A stretch of 64,000 nucleotides of DNA from Clostridiales bacterium Firm_18 (GTDB lineage Bacteria; Bacillota; Clostridia; Monoglobales; Firm-18): NCBI GenBank assembly GCA_001604215.1, contig LVAX01000072.1, forward strand, positions 133,228 through 197,227, read 5' to 3'. Position numbers and translations under genes: made by a program. The notes below the pieces were generated by a model. That model worked only from the letters and a program-made list of their open reading frames with translations. It had not been told where the DNA came from and searched no databases. Shown in pieces: positions 47,886 through 58,903 of this stretch (position 1 is the first letter of the stretch; each line of letters starts with the position of its first letter).

Positions 47886-48827
47886 ATGAAAAAAGGAAAG
47901 GTTACCATTATAGGCGCCGGGTTTGTAGGCTCGACTTCCGCCTTTGCGCTTATGCAAAGCAGTGTGGTCAATGAAATTGTTATTATTGACGTAAATAAAA
48001 ACAAAGCAGAGGGCGACGCCCTTGACATGAGCCACGGCGTTCCGTTTATGAAGCCCATTAAAATAACCGCGGGCGAATATCCCGACAGTGCCGAATCCGA
48101 AATAGTTATAATAGCTGCAGGCGCCAATCAAAAACCTGACGAGACAAGAATTGACCTGCTTAAGAGAAATGCGTCGATATTTAAAAGCATTATTGAGCAG
48201 CTTACAAAGTATATAACACACGAGACGACAATTTTAGTGGTAACCAATCCCGTCGATATTTTATCGTATTTAACGTACAAGCTTTCCGGCTTTCCGCCGG
48301 CAAGGATAATCGGTTCGGGAACGGTGCTTGATACGGCGCGCTTTAGGTTTTCCCTTGCGGAGCATGTGGGAATAGACGCGCGAAATATTCATGCTTATAT
48401 AATAGGAGAGCACGGCGACACCGAGGTTGCGGTATGGAGCAAAACGACGGTCGGGCAAATCCCGATGGATAATTATTGCGCAAAGTGCAATTGCTGCGGG
48501 GGATTGCAAAAATACGAGATATACAAAGACGTAAAAAATGCCGCTTACAAAATCATACAAAAAAAAGGCGCGACTTATTATGCGGTTGCCCTTGCTGTTA
48601 AAAGAATAGTTGAATGCTTAATGAGGGATGAAAATTCGATACTGACCGTTTCAAGCCTGCTCAGCGGCCAATACGGCATTGATGATGTATATATAAGCGT
48701 TCCTGTTGTTGTGGGCAAGGAGGGTGTAACAAAAGTGCTTGAGCTTGATTTAAGCGGCGATGAGCTGAAAGCACTGCGGTACTCTGCCGACACACTCAAA
48801 AAATATATAGCCGAGGTAATGGAGTAG
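47886..48827 (+). CDS. ldh: L-lactate dehydrogenase
   Basis: VTIIGAGFVGSTSAFALM...GSGTVLDTARFRF...YIIGEHGDTEVAVWS. Confidence 0.92.
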   Translation: MKKGKVTIIGAGFVGSTSAFALMQSSVVNEIVIIDVNKNKAEGDALDMSHGVPFMKPIKITAGEYPDSAESEIVIIAAGANQKPDETRIDLLKRNASIFKSIIEQLTKYITHETTILVVTNPVDILSYLTYKLSGFPPARIIGSGTVLDTARFRFSLAEHVGIDARNIHAYIIGEHGDTEVAVWSKTTVGQIPMDNYCAKCNCCGGLQKYEIYKDVKNAAYKIIQKKGATYYAVALAVKRIVECLMRDENSILTVSSLLSGQYGIDDVYISVPVVVGKEGVTKVLELDLSGDELKALRYSADTLKKYIAEVME

Positions 48828-48834
48828 GGAGGGC

Positions 48835-49635
48835 ATGAAGGAAATAAAAATAATCGATTGCCATGCGCATGTTTTCCCTGACAGCATTGCGGAAAAAGCG
48901 GTAAAAAATCTTGAAAACTATTATAAAATGCCCTGGTCCGGAAACGGCACCGTCGGGCAGCTTAAGGAAAGTATTAAAAACAGTAATATTTTCAGGGTTA
49001 TTGTGTTTTCAACCGCTACCAAGCCGTCTCAGGTAAGAAGCATTAATTCATATATAGCCGGGCTTTGCGATGACCGCATAATCGGCTTTGGCACCATTCA
49101 CCCGGAATACCGCGATTATAAAGGTGAAATCGGTCGGATAATGTCGCTCGGTCTGCTTGGCATTAAGCTGCACCCGGATTTTCAGGGCTTTGCGATTGAT
49201 GACAAAAGGATGTTGCCAATCTACAGCGAAATAGAAGGTAAAATGCCGGTCCTTATACATATGGGCGACGAAAACTCGGACAACTCTTCACCCCAGCGCC
49301 TGTCGCGCGTGATAGAAATGTTCCCCGGCCTTGTTGTTATAGCATCTCATTTAGGGGGATATATGCGATGGGACGAGGCGGAAAAATATCTTATCGGGAA
49401 AAAAATATATCTTGATACTTCAAGCACACTATGCAAACTTTCTCCCCAAAGGGCAGGTGAGCTTATTTTAGCCCACGGCACCGAAAAAGTGCTTTTTGGA
49501 ACGGATTATCCCGCCCGATTGCATGCCCAGGAGCTTGAATCATTCATGAAAATACCGTTATCAAACGAAGACAGGGCAAAAATTTTGTCTGAAAATGCTA
49601 TGAAACTGTTTAATATTAATAATACTTCAAATTAG
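48835..49635 (+). CDS. Amidohydrolase family protein (TIM-barrel metal-dependent hydrolase)
   Basis: KIIDCHAHVFPDSIAEKAV...GIKLHPDFQGF...VIASHLGGYMRWDEAE...FGTDYPARLH. Confidence 0.85.
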   Translation: MKEIKIIDCHAHVFPDSIAEKAVKNLENYYKMPWSGNGTVGQLKESIKNSNIFRVIVFSTATKPSQVRSINSYIAGLCDDRIIGFGTIHPEYRDYKGEIGRIMSLGLLGIKLHPDFQGFAIDDKRMLPIYSEIEGKMPVLIHMGDENSDNSSPQRLSRVIEMFPGLVVIASHLGGYMRWDEAEKYLIGKKIYLDTSSTLCKLSPQRAGELILAHGTEKVLFGTDYPARLHAQELESFMKIPLSNEDRAKILSENAMKLFNINNTSN

Positions 49636-49714
49636 AATTATTCAGCGGACATTAATTAAATAATAAAAAAATGGGCAAAATACCAATTGATATTACATCG
49701 GAAAGAGGTATACG

Positions 49715-52700
49715 ATGATTTATCCAATTGGTATCTTTTTTTGTGCTGTTTTTGCTGTTTTGTTATATATGTTTACACTGGTGCAATCAAACAAACGGAG
49801 AAAATTTGATATAAGGGCGGCAAAGCTTGACAGCGACAGCCTGATGTGGCATGCGCGCCAGCTCGCAAGAAATCATGAGCCGGTAAAAGGAAGGGAAAGC
49901 ATCAATCATTTGCTTTCGAGAGTGAGTGAAAATTACCGCTGCATATCTTCTACTTACAGGCGGCTCTCGGAAATAGTATCTTCCGGAGGCCGCATTACGG
50001 GTGCGGACGAATGGCTGCTTGATAATTTTTATATCATAGAAGAGCAAACCAAGGATTTACTTTTGAATATTCAAAAAAATTATTTTAAAAAGCTGCCCGC
50101 AATAAAAGAAGGCCAATATACGGGATACCCTCGTGTATTTTCAATTGCGCTGGAATTTGTAAGCCATACGGATAGTGCAATTTCGCAACAGTCGCTTATT
50201 GATTTTATATCGGAATATCAAAAAAACTCGTATTTATCGGATGTTGAAATATGGTCTATTTCCGCAATGCTTAAAATAGGGCTCATCGAAAACATCCGTC
50301 ATTTGTGCGACAAGATAAACAAAACGCAAAATCAATATGCACAGGCAAATCTCATGATAGATGACATAATAAAAAAGCAGGATAAGTGCAGTGAAGTTCT
50401 CGGACAGTTATTTAAATCGGGGATAACGTCAAACACATCATTGATAGAGCATTTGATTTCCGGACTTAAAAAATACGGGCATGACGGTGCTATGGCTTTA
50501 AAATATATAGATTCAAGGCTTTCAAAGCTTAATACAACCTCGGAGCAAATAATTGCGCTGGAGCATCAAAAACAAACCTCAAGGCAGGTTTCAATGGGGA
50601 ACGCCATAACAAGCCTGAAATATATATTGGCTCTTGATTATACCCATATTTTCGAATCCCTGAGCCAGGTTGAGAAAATACTCGGCGCAGACGAGATTTA
50701 TGCAAAAATGGATAAGAAAACAAAAAATTATTACAGGAGGAATGTTGAAAGAATCGCAAAAAAAATGGGTATTTCTGAGGTTGAGGTTGCGCTTAGCGCC
50801 ATTGAGCTTGCCGCAGCCAATAACCGTCATGTCGGGTATTATCTTATTGAAAGCGATTTAGGAAAAGACAATAAAAAGCAAGCTAAAATCAAGCAGACAA
50901 TTTATTGGACGGCAATAACGCTGCTTACCGGATTGATATCGGCATGGCTTGCCCTGTATTGTTACGGCTGGACGGGCAGCTATGCCATACCGGCATTTGT
51001 TTTTTTGATTACCCTGATACCTTCGTCGGATATAGCAATATACACTGTTAATCATATAATTCTTAAATTTACAAAGGTGTGCCATATACCCCGTTTGGAG
51101 CTTACCGAAGGCATAGACAGCTCCAATGCAACCTTTGTGGTAATATCCGCCCTGCTGCCGGGCGCAGAGCAGGCGGAAAACCTTGCGCGCCAGCTTGAAA
51201 TATATTATCTTGCAAATAAATTGGACAATGTTTTTTTCGGGCTGCTCGGTGATTATCCCGACAGTAAAAAAGAAAAAAACCCGGAGGACAAAAAAATATT
51301 GTCTGCGGCGCAAAATGTAATTTCCGATCTTAATGAAAAATATCCGGGGAAATTTTATTTGTTTATGCGAAAAAGGACGTTTAACAAAAAAAATAAAATA
51401 TATATGGGCTGGGAAAGAAAGCGCGGCGCGATAGTGGAGCTTTGCGCCCTGCTTCGCGGAGAAAAAAATACATCCTTCATGAAGACCGCCGATATCTCCG
51501 CACTGCCGAAAATAAAATATGTGATAACCCTTGACGCAGACACCAAGCTGCCCCGGGATACGGCAAAGGAACTGATTGGGGCGATGTCGCACCCGCTCAA
51601 TAAACCGTTAATATCCGGCGGCAGGGTTGTTTCGGGTTATGCAATACTGCAGCCGAGAATAAATATCGATGTTGAAAGTGCAAACACTTCGTTCTTTTCA
51701 AGGGTTTTTGCAGGGCAGGGCGGAATTGACTTATATTCCGGAGCGGTTTCCGATATTTACCAGGATTTGTTTTGCGAAGGCATTTTTACCGGCAAAGGAA
51801 TTTTTGATGTGGACGCTTTTTATAAGCTGCTGCCAAATGCAATCCCTGAAAACAAAATATTAAGCCATGACTTGTTAGAGGGCAGTTTTCTGCGCTGCGG
51901 CCTTATCAGCGATATTGAATTTATAGATGGATTTCCCTGGAAATATTCTTCTTATTCCGCAAGAATGCACAGGTGGATAAGGGGCGACTGGCAGCTGCTT
52001 CCATGGCTGCTCGGCACCGTATACAGCCCCATATCCGCACTGTCAAAGTGGAAGATATTCGATAATATCCGCCGTTCATTACTGCCGGTGTTTTTATCGC
52101 TTATAATACTTTTGTCATTTAACATACTTCCGGGCTCCGGCTTTGTATGGTTTGGCTTTGCGGTGTTCACTGTTTGTTTTTCCATTGTTATTTCAACACT
52201 TGACTGGCTTATGAGGGCAGGGTACCGGTATATCGGACAAAGATGCAATGCAACGATTGTATACGGAATTAAAGGCATCGTTTATGAGGCGGCACTGTTA
52301 TTCGTACTGCTGCCCCATTATGCGTATATAACGATTGACGCGGCATCAAGGGCGCTTTTTCGCATGATTTTTTCGAAAAAGAAAATGCTTGAATGGGTAA
52401 CGGCGGCGGAAGCGGAGAAAAAGCTTTCTTCCGGCTTGAAAAGCTATTTTTTCAGGATGATATCGTCTTGTGTTTATGCGGCTGTTTTTTGTCTTTTTTC
52501 GACAGAATACCCGTTTTTTGCACTTCCGGTTTCGGCAGTCTGGTTTTTGGCGCCCGTAATTATGTATTATGCAAGCAAAAGCGCTCCGGCCGGCGTTCGT
52601 ACCATAAAAGATGAAGACAAGAAATTTTTAATGGAAATAGCCCGCAGGACATGGAATTACTTCGACGATTTCACCACCCCTTCGGATAATTACCTTGCAC

Positions 52701-55700
52701 CCGACAATTTTCAGGAGGATCCGCCAAACGGGCTTGCACACAGGACTTCACCGACAAACATCGGTTTGCATCTTGCGGCAATAGTATGTGCCGCGGATTT
52801 AGGCTTTATCGATAATTTTAAAATGATAGACATGCTTGAAAAGGTAACATCCACAATGCAGCGACTCGAGAAATGGAACGGTCACTTTTACAACTGGTAT
52901 AATACAAAAACACTTGAAGTGTTAAGGCCGAGATATGTTTCAACCGTTGACAGCGGCAATCTTTGCGGCTACATTATCACGGTTGTTCAGGCCTTAAGCG
53001 TTGTCGAAAAAGAAAATCCCGAACTTTCCGGACGTGCCCGGGATTTAAAATCCGTGCTTAAAAAAATATATGACGATACTGATTTCAGCCTTTTGTACGA
53101 CAGGCAGCGTGATTTGTTTACAATAGGCTATAACGCCGAAGAGGAACACATAACGAAGTCCTATTATGACTTGCTTTCCTCCGAGGCAAGAATGGCAAGC
53201 TTTATAGCCATAGCAAAGGGTGAAATACCCAAAAAGCATTGGTTTACCCTCGGAAGGGCGCTTGTTTCCCGCGACGGGTACAAAGGCCTTGTATCCTGGA
53301 CCGGAACAATGTTTGAGTATCTTATGCCGCTGATTCTTATGAAAAACGTTAAAAACACCTTGCTTGACGAAACCTATCATTTTGTGATACGCTGTCAGAA
53401 AAAATACGGGAAGGTAAGGAATGTCCCGTGGGGTACTTCCGAGAGCGGGTTCAACGCATTTGATATTGACCTTAACTATCAGTACAAGGCATTCGGTGTT
53501 CCCGATTTGGGCCTTAAAAGAGGACTTATGAGTGATATGGTGGTTGCGCCTTATGCGTCCATGATGGCGCTTATGGTGGATTTTGAGACGGCAATGGCAA
53601 ATATAAAGGATCTTAAAGACATAGGCATATTGGGCAAGTACGGCCTTTACGAGGCGATTGATTATACCCCCGAGCGGATACTGCCCAACCAAAATTACAG
53701 CGTTATAAAAAGCTATATGGTACACCATCTGGGCATGAGCCTGCTTTCCATCAATAATGTTTTAAACGATAACATACTTCAAAAAAGGTTCCACAGCGAT
53801 GTTACCGTCAGGGCAACGCAGGAGCTTTTGTGTGAAAGAATACCGGTAAATATTATTATATCCAAAGAAAACAAAGAAAAGATAACTCCTTTGAAACCGA
53901 TAGCAAACACCGGTGCGGCATGTGTAAGGGTAATAGAAAGCATTGATGTAAACATGCCGAATGTTCATATTTTATCAAACGGAAAATTTTCCGTAATGAT
54001 AAACGACAGCGGCTGCGGCTACAGCTTTTTGGGGGATATTGCCCTTACCCGTTTCAGGAACGATTTGCAAAACGGCATATACGGAAATTTTATTTATATA
54101 AAGGATATAAGCAGGGGATACTGGTGGACAAATTCAATAGCCCCCCGTTTCTGCGACCATGAAAAATACCGCGCGGTATTTTCCCCTCATAAAGCGGAAT
54201 TTTTCAGGAACGAAAACGGTATTGACTCCACAACGGAAATAATAGTATCACCCGAGGAAAATGCGGAAATAAGAAAAGTTACGATAGCAAACCATTGTGA
54301 CGGTGACATAATCCTTGATATTACAAATTACCAGGAAATGGTGCTTGCAACATTATCGGCGGACAGTGCGCACCCTGCGTTCAGCAATCTTTTTATCAGG
54401 ACGGAATATGACGAGGGCCTGGAATGTATAATTGCAAGCAGGAGGCCGAGGGAGGCGGATTCAAAGCCGATTTTTGCAATGCAGACAATATGCGTAAATG
54501 CCGGAAAAACAGGGAAAACAGAAATTGAAACCGACAGGGCTAAGTTTATCGGAAGGAAAAAAACATTGCAAAACCCGTCCGCCATGGAGGACGGGAAAGA
54601 AATGACCAATTCGGTGGGAGCGGTTTTGGATCCGATAATGTCACAGCGTTTTGAAATAAAAATAGAAAAGGGTTCGGTTGCTTCTTTTGCAATAATTACG
54701 GCTTGCTGCGAGGACAGGGATGAAGCACTGAAAATAGCGCGAAAATACAAGAGCTTTTCAAATGTGGAGCGTGCTTTCGACATGGCATGGTCCCGCAGCC
54801 AGGTGGAAAACAAATATCTGGGCATAAGCGCCGAAAACGAAAAAGCCGCATACGACATGCTTGCGAACATTGTTTATATATTGCCGTACAGGAGAAAGTT
54901 AGAGCAGTATATTTCAGCAAACAATCAGGGGCAGCAAAGCCTGTGGTCTCTGGGATTGTCCGGTGACAATCCTATTGTTGCTCTGAATATATATTCGGAG
55001 GATGAAACGGATATCCTGAAAAAACTGCTTAAAGCGCATGAACTGTGGCGAATAAAAGGAATTACCGTTGATTTGGTGATAATAACGGAGGATGAGGGCA
55101 GTTATAACCATCCGCTGCTCACCCAGGTAAATGAAATTGTTTCCGTCAGCCATATAAGGGAGCATATAAACACACCGGGAGGAATTTTTGTAATTGACGG
55201 CAGCATAGTATCCCCCGAGGTTAAAAACCTTGTGCTTGCCGCGTCACGTGTTGTGCTGCACTCAAACATGGGCGATATAAGCTTCCAGCTTGAAACGGAA
55301 AAATACCAAAACAAAATACCTTATATTAGTTTTACAAAACAGGAGTACGAGCAGGCAGAGCCTGAGATGGGCGATGTGAAATATTTCAACGGCTTTGGCG
55401 GATTTGCGGAGGATGAATATGTAATAAAGCTAAGCCCGGATATAAAAACACCCCTGCCGTGGTGCAATGTAATTGCCGAAAAAAATACCGGCTTTGTTGT
55501 CTCGGAGAGTGCCGGAGGCTTTTCATGGTATCATAACAGCAGGGAAAACAAGCTTACTCCCTGGACAAACGACCCTGTTACGGATCCTTTGCATGAAATA
55601 ATATACCTTCGGGATAATTTCAGCGGCGATATATGGACGCCGTATTCGGGCAAATATATAGTACGCCACGGCATAGGCTACAGCATATTTGAAAGCATAA

Positions 55701-57655
55701 GCTGCAAAATAAAAACAAAGCTGACCGTTTTTGTTGCGGAAGGCGATAATAACAAGCTTAGTTTTTTGGAAGTCGTTAATACCGACGACAAGCCCCGCAG
55801 TTTAACTTTAACGTATTACATCAACCCTGTGCTGGGCGTTTCGGAAAGCGAAACAAAGCTGTATATAATGGTTAAAAAAACAAATAACTTTATTACGGCG
55901 CAAAACAGCTATAATACGGATTATCCCGGCCAGGTAGTATATGTTTCGTCATCCGAGCCTACGGCAAGCTTTACCTGTGATAAACGGGAGTTTTTCGGCA
56001 GCAGCAGATTGGAGCAGATACCGAACGGGCTTTTAAGGGACAGGCTGTCAAACAGCGAAGGGAGCGGCTATGACTGCTGTATTGCGCTTCAGAATACCGC
56101 AGTGCTGAATGCGGGAGAAACAAAACAAATCGTGTTTTCATTAGGAGTTACGGAAAAGGCGTACACCGCTTCGGATGCACTTGCTTTGCTTAATAATACC
56201 AAAAAGCAATGGAAAGAACGAATTGGCTTTATAAAGATAAATACTCCCGATGAAGCGATGAATTTAATGGTCAATTCATGGCTGCCGTACCAAACCTATT
56301 CATGCAGGGTATTTGCCCGCTCGGCCTTTTACCAGTGCGGAGGAGCATATGGATTTCGTGACCAGCTGCAGGATGTAACCGCGCTGTTATACCATAACCC
56401 GCAAATTGCAAGGGAGCAAATATTAAAATGCGCATCCCGCCAGTTTGTCGAAGGGGATGTGCAGCATTGGTGGCATGAGGTTCAAACCGGGTTTAAAGGA
56501 ATAAGGACAAAATTCTCGGATGATTTGCTGTGGCTTGCGTATACCGTATCCGAATATATCAGGGTAACGGGTGATATCGGGATACTGGATGAGAAAGTGC
56601 CGTATATTCAAAGTGAGCATTTGTGTGAGGGAGAGGACGAGAAGTATTGTCCTGCCTTTGTTTCCGCCGAAACGGGTACTATAAAAGAACACTGCATAAA
56701 GGCGATTGAAAGTGCATCGAAATTTGGGCAGCACGGCCTTCCGCTCATGGGCAGCGGGGATTGGAACGACGGCATGAACAAGGTAGGTGCCGGCGGCAAG
56801 GGCGAAAGCGTCTGGCTCGGCTGGTTTTTATATGATATACTGACACGATTCAACTACCCCGCCGATTCCTTGAAGGAGAGCCTTAACAAGGCGTGGGACG
56901 GAGCCTGGTATCATAGGGCATATAATGACGAGGGCGCTGCGCTCGGCTCAAATCAAAACGGAGAATGTAAAATAGACGCCATTGCGCAGGCGTGGGCCGT
57001 TATTTCGGAAGCGGGAGAGCCGGATAAATCTAAAGAGGCAATGGATTCGGTTATTAAATATCTTGTCAACAAGGAAGACGGGTTGATAAAATTGCTGACG
57101 CCGCCTTTTGACGAGGGAGAATTCAACCCCGGATACATTAAAGGATATGTTCCGGGAGTGAGGGAAAACGGCGGGCAGTACACCCATGGCGCGGCGTGGG
57201 TTATACTTGCCTTTGCCAAGCTTGGAATGGGCGATACCGCCGCTGAGCTTTATTCGCTCATAAATCCCATAAACCATTCAAGGACTCTGATTGAAGCTGC
57301 AAAATATAAAGCGGAGCCTTATGTAATTGCCGCTGATGTTTATACCGCCCAATCCCATACAGGACGGGGCGGGTGGACATGGTATACCGGAGCGGCGGGC
57401 TGGATGTACCGGGTTGCGGTGGAATGGATATTAGGCATAAAAAAGGAAAAAGATACACTAATTATCGATCCGTGTATTCCCCGCTTTTGGAAAAGCTATT
57501 GCTTTGAATATAAATATAAAAACACCATATATAACATTACCGTAAATAATCCCCACGGCGTGTGCAAAAGCATCAAACGTGAAACAATCAGCCTTGTTAA
57601 CGACAAGCAAAGACATGATATAGAAATAACCCTGCAAAAAGACAATAATGCCTGA
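49715..57655 (+). CDS. Cyclic beta-1,2-glucan synthase-like protein (glycosyltransferase + glucoamylase-like + GH94), 2646 aa
   Basis: SHDLLEGSFLRCGLISDIEFIDGFPWKYSSYSARMHRWIRGDWQL; GH94 C-terminus GSGDWNDGMNKVG...SHTGRGGWTWYTGAAGWMYR. Confidence 0.93.
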   Translation: MIYPIGIFFCAVFAVLLYMFTLVQSNKRRKFDIRAAKLDSDSLMWHARQLARNHEPVKGRESINHLLSRVSENYRCISSTYRRLSEIVSSGGRITGADEWLLDNFYIIEEQTKDLLLNIQKNYFKKLPAIKEGQYTGYPRVFSIALEFVSHTDSAISQQSLIDFISEYQKNSYLSDVEIWSISAMLKIGLIENIRHLCDKINKTQNQYAQANLMIDDIIKKQDKCSEVLGQLFKSGITSNTSLIEHLISGLKKYGHDGAMALKYIDSRLSKLNTTSEQIIALEHQKQTSRQVSMGNAITSLKYILALDYTHIFESLSQVEKILGADEIYAKMDKKTKNYYRRNVERIAKKMGISEVEVALSAIELAAANNRHVGYYLIESDLGKDNKKQAKIKQTIYWTAITLLTGLISAWLALYCYGWTGSYAIPAFVFLITLIPSSDIAIYTVNHIILKFTKVCHIPRLELTEGIDSSNATFVVISALLPGAEQAENLARQLEIYYLANKLDNVFFGLLGDYPDSKKEKNPEDKKILSAAQNVISDLNEKYPGKFYLFMRKRTFNKKNKIYMGWERKRGAIVELCALLRGEKNTSFMKTADISALPKIKYVITLDADTKLPRDTAKELIGAMSHPLNKPLISGGRVVSGYAILQPRINIDVESANTSFFSRVFAGQGGIDLYSGAVSDIYQDLFCEGIFTGKGIFDVDAFYKLLPNAIPENKILSHDLLEGSFLRCGLISDIEFIDGFPWKYSSYSARMHRWIRGDWQLLPWLLGTVYSPISALSKWKIFDNIRRSLLPVFLSLIILLSFNILPGSGFVWFGFAVFTVCFSIVISTLDWLMRAGYRYIGQRCNATIVYGIKGIVYEAALLFVLLPHYAYITIDAASRALFRMIFSKKKMLEWVTAAEAEKKLSSGLKSYFFRMISSCVYAAVFCLFSTEYPFFALPVSAVWFLAPVIMYYASKSAPAGVRTIKDEDKKFLMEIARRTWNYFDDFTTPSDNYLAPDNFQEDPPNGLAHRTSPTNIGLHLAAIVCAADLGFIDNFKMIDMLEKVTSTMQRLEKWNGHFYNWYNTKTLEVLRPRYVSTVDSGNLCGYIITVVQALSVVEKENPELSGRARDLKSVLKKIYDDTDFSLLYDRQRDLFTIGYNAEEEHITKSYYDLLSSEARMASFIAIAKGEIPKKHWFTLGRALVSRDGYKGLVSWTGTMFEYLMPLILMKNVKNTLLDETYHFVIRCQKKYGKVRNVPWGTSESGFNAFDIDLNYQYKAFGVPDLGLKRGLMSDMVVAPYASMMALMVDFETAMANIKDLKDIGILGKYGLYEAIDYTPERILPNQNYSVIKSYMVHHLGMSLLSINNVLNDNILQKRFHSDVTVRATQELLCERIPVNIIISKENKEKITPLKPIANTGAACVRVIESIDVNMPNVHILSNGKFSVMINDSGCGYSFLGDIALTRFRNDLQNGIYGNFIYIKDISRGYWWTNSIAPRFCDHEKYRAVFSPHKAEFFRNENGIDSTTEIIVSPEENAEIRKVTIANHCDGDIILDITNYQEMVLATLSADSAHPAFSNLFIRTEYDEGLECIIASRRPREADSKPIFAMQTICVNAGKTGKTEIETDRAKFIGRKKTLQNPSAMEDGKEMTNSVGAVLDPIMSQRFEIKIEKGSVASFAIITACCEDRDEALKIARKYKSFSNVERAFDMAWSRSQVENKYLGISAENEKAAYDMLANIVYILPYRRKLEQYISANNQGQQSLWSLGLSGDNPIVALNIYSEDETDILKKLLKAHELWRIKGITVDLVIITEDEGSYNHPLLTQVNEIVSVSHIREHINTPGGIFVIDGSIVSPEVKNLVLAASRVVLHSNMGDISFQLETEKYQNKIPYISFTKQEYEQAEPEMGDVKYFNGFGGFAEDEYVIKLSPDIKTPLPWCNVIAEKNTGFVVSESAGGFSWYHNSRENKLTPWTNDPVTDPLHEIIYLRDNFSGDIWTPYSGKYIVRHGIGYSIFESISCKIKTKLTVFVAEGDNNKLSFLEVVNTDDKPRSLTLTYYINPVLGVSESETKLYIMVKKTNNFITAQNSYNTDYPGQVVYVSSSEPTASFTCDKREFFGSSRLEQIPNGLLRDRLSNSEGSGYDCCIALQNTAVLNAGETKQIVFSLGVTEKAYTASDALALLNNTKKQWKERIGFIKINTPDEAMNLMVNSWLPYQTYSCRVFARSAFYQCGGAYGFRDQLQDVTALLYHNPQIAREQILKCASRQFVEGDVQHWWHEVQTGFKGIRTKFSDDLLWLAYTVSEYIRVTGDIGILDEKVPYIQSEHLCEGEDEKYCPAFVSAETGTIKEHCIKAIESASKFGQHGLPLMGSGDWNDGMNKVGAGGKGESVWLGWFLYDILTRFNYPADSLKESLNKAWDGAWYHRAYNDEGAALGSNQNGECKIDAIAQAWAVISEAGEPDKSKEAMDSVIKYLVNKEDGLIKLLTPPFDEGEFNPGYIKGYVPGVRENGGQYTHGAAWVILAFAKLGMGDTAAELYSLINPINHSRTLIEAAKYKAEPYVIAADVYTAQSHTGRGGWTWYTGAAGWMYRVAVEWILGIKKEKDTLIIDPCIPRFWKSYCFEYKYKNTIYNITVNNPHGVCKSIKRETISLVNDKQRHDIEITLQKDNNA

Positions 57656-57716
57656 CAAATAATATTTTGCTGAAATATCTCATATACTTTTACAAAAAGG
57701 GTATGGGAGAAAGTAT

Positions 57717-58469
57717 ATGAAAGTATTTGTTTTGGGCAAAGGCCTTGCTGCTGTTTTATTGATTGTAGCGGCGGTTGTGTTGTTTATATCGGTAAAAATA
57801 ACATGTATTCCGGCCTCAAGCAAGACAACAAGGCAGCTGCCTATATACAACGTTAACAGGAGCGACATGGCAGTGTCGGTTACCTTTGACTGCGCCTGGA
57901 ATGACGAGGATATCGATGATATTATAAAGGTGCTTAGCGACAATGGTTGCATTAGCACCTTTTTCGTTGTCGGAAACTGGGCGCAAAGGTATCCCGAAGC
58001 TGTGAAAAAGCTTGCAAATGCCGGACATGAAATAGCAAATCATTCTATGAGCCATGCAAAATACACAGGGCTTTCCAAAGAAAAAATGAAGGATGACATG
58101 AATAAATGTGATGATGTGATTAAAGAGTTAACAGGCAAAAGCAGCAATTTATTTCGCCCGCCATACGGAGAATACAACAAGGATGTGGTCGGGGCATGTG
58201 AAGAAACCAGCCGCTGCTGTATTCAGTGGGACGTGGACAGTCTTGACTGGATGGACTATTCGGCGGGCGAAATAGCAAATCGTGTGCTTTCAAGAACCAA
58301 AAGCGGTTCTATAATACTATTGCACAACGGCACGAAAAACACCCGGGAGGCTCTTGAAAAAATCCTGCCCGGGCTTGCCGAAAAGGGATTTAAGTTCGCT
58401 ACGGTTTCTGATCTTATTTATAAGGAAAATTATATAATTGACCATGCCGGGACGCAGCATCCGAAATAA
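57717..58469 (+). CDS. Polysaccharide deacetylase family protein
   Basis: VSVTFDCAWNDEDIDDII, GHEIANHSMSHA, LFRPPYGEYN NodB motifs. Confidence 0.92.
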   Translation: MKVFVLGKGLAAVLLIVAAVVLFISVKITCIPASSKTTRQLPIYNVNRSDMAVSVTFDCAWNDEDIDDIIKVLSDNGCISTFFVVGNWAQRYPEAVKKLANAGHEIANHSMSHAKYTGLSKEKMKDDMNKCDDVIKELTGKSSNLFRPPYGEYNKDVVGACEETSRCCIQWDVDSLDWMDYSAGEIANRVLSRTKSGSIILLHNGTKNTREALEKILPGLAEKGFKFATVSDLIYKENYIIDHAGTQHPK

Positions 58470-58482
58470 CGGCTGCCTTTGA

Positions 58483-58887
58483 TCAATCAAGTTTGTTTTT
58501 CAGCAGGTCCCTGATTTCGGCAAGAAGCAATTCCTCTTTTGACGGCTCGGGGGGAGCGGTCGTTTCTTGTTCCTTTTTTCTTTTAAAAACCGACAGCAGC
58601 TTAATCATCAGGAAAATAGACAGGGCAATAATTAGAAAATCCACTACCGACTGCAAAAATGCCCCGTATTTAATAGCTGCTTCCTCGGATGCTTCGGTGG
58701 CAGGTACAATTATGAACTTTAAATTTGTAAAGTTCACCTTTCCCAATATCAAACCGAGCAAAGGCATTATTATGTCATTTACAAGAGATGTTACGATTTT
58801 GCCGAAGGCGCCGCCGATAATAACACCGACGGCCAAATCAATCACGTTGCCTCTCATAACAAACTTTTTAAATTCTTTTAACAACAC
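58483..58887 (-). CDS. mscL: Large-conductance mechanosensitive channel
   Basis: [45 protein letters not shown]. Confidence 0.97.
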   Translation of the reverse strand: MLLKEFKKFVMRGNVIDLAVGVIIGGAFGKIVTSLVNDIIMPLLGLILGKVNFTNLKFIIVPATEASEEAAIKYGAFLQSVVDFLIIALSIFLMIKLLSVFKRKKEQETTAPPEPSKEELLLAEIRDLLKNKLD

Positions 58888-58903
58888 AGCACCTTCTTTC
58901 GAA

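Noticed and set aside
50858-51592. 244-aa antisense ORF in the GH94 gene
   Set aside because: Same reason: shadow ORF opposite a clear CDS.
53045-53728. 227-aa antisense ORF in the GH94 gene
   Set aside because: Antisense to a well-supported CDS; composition looks like shadow translation.
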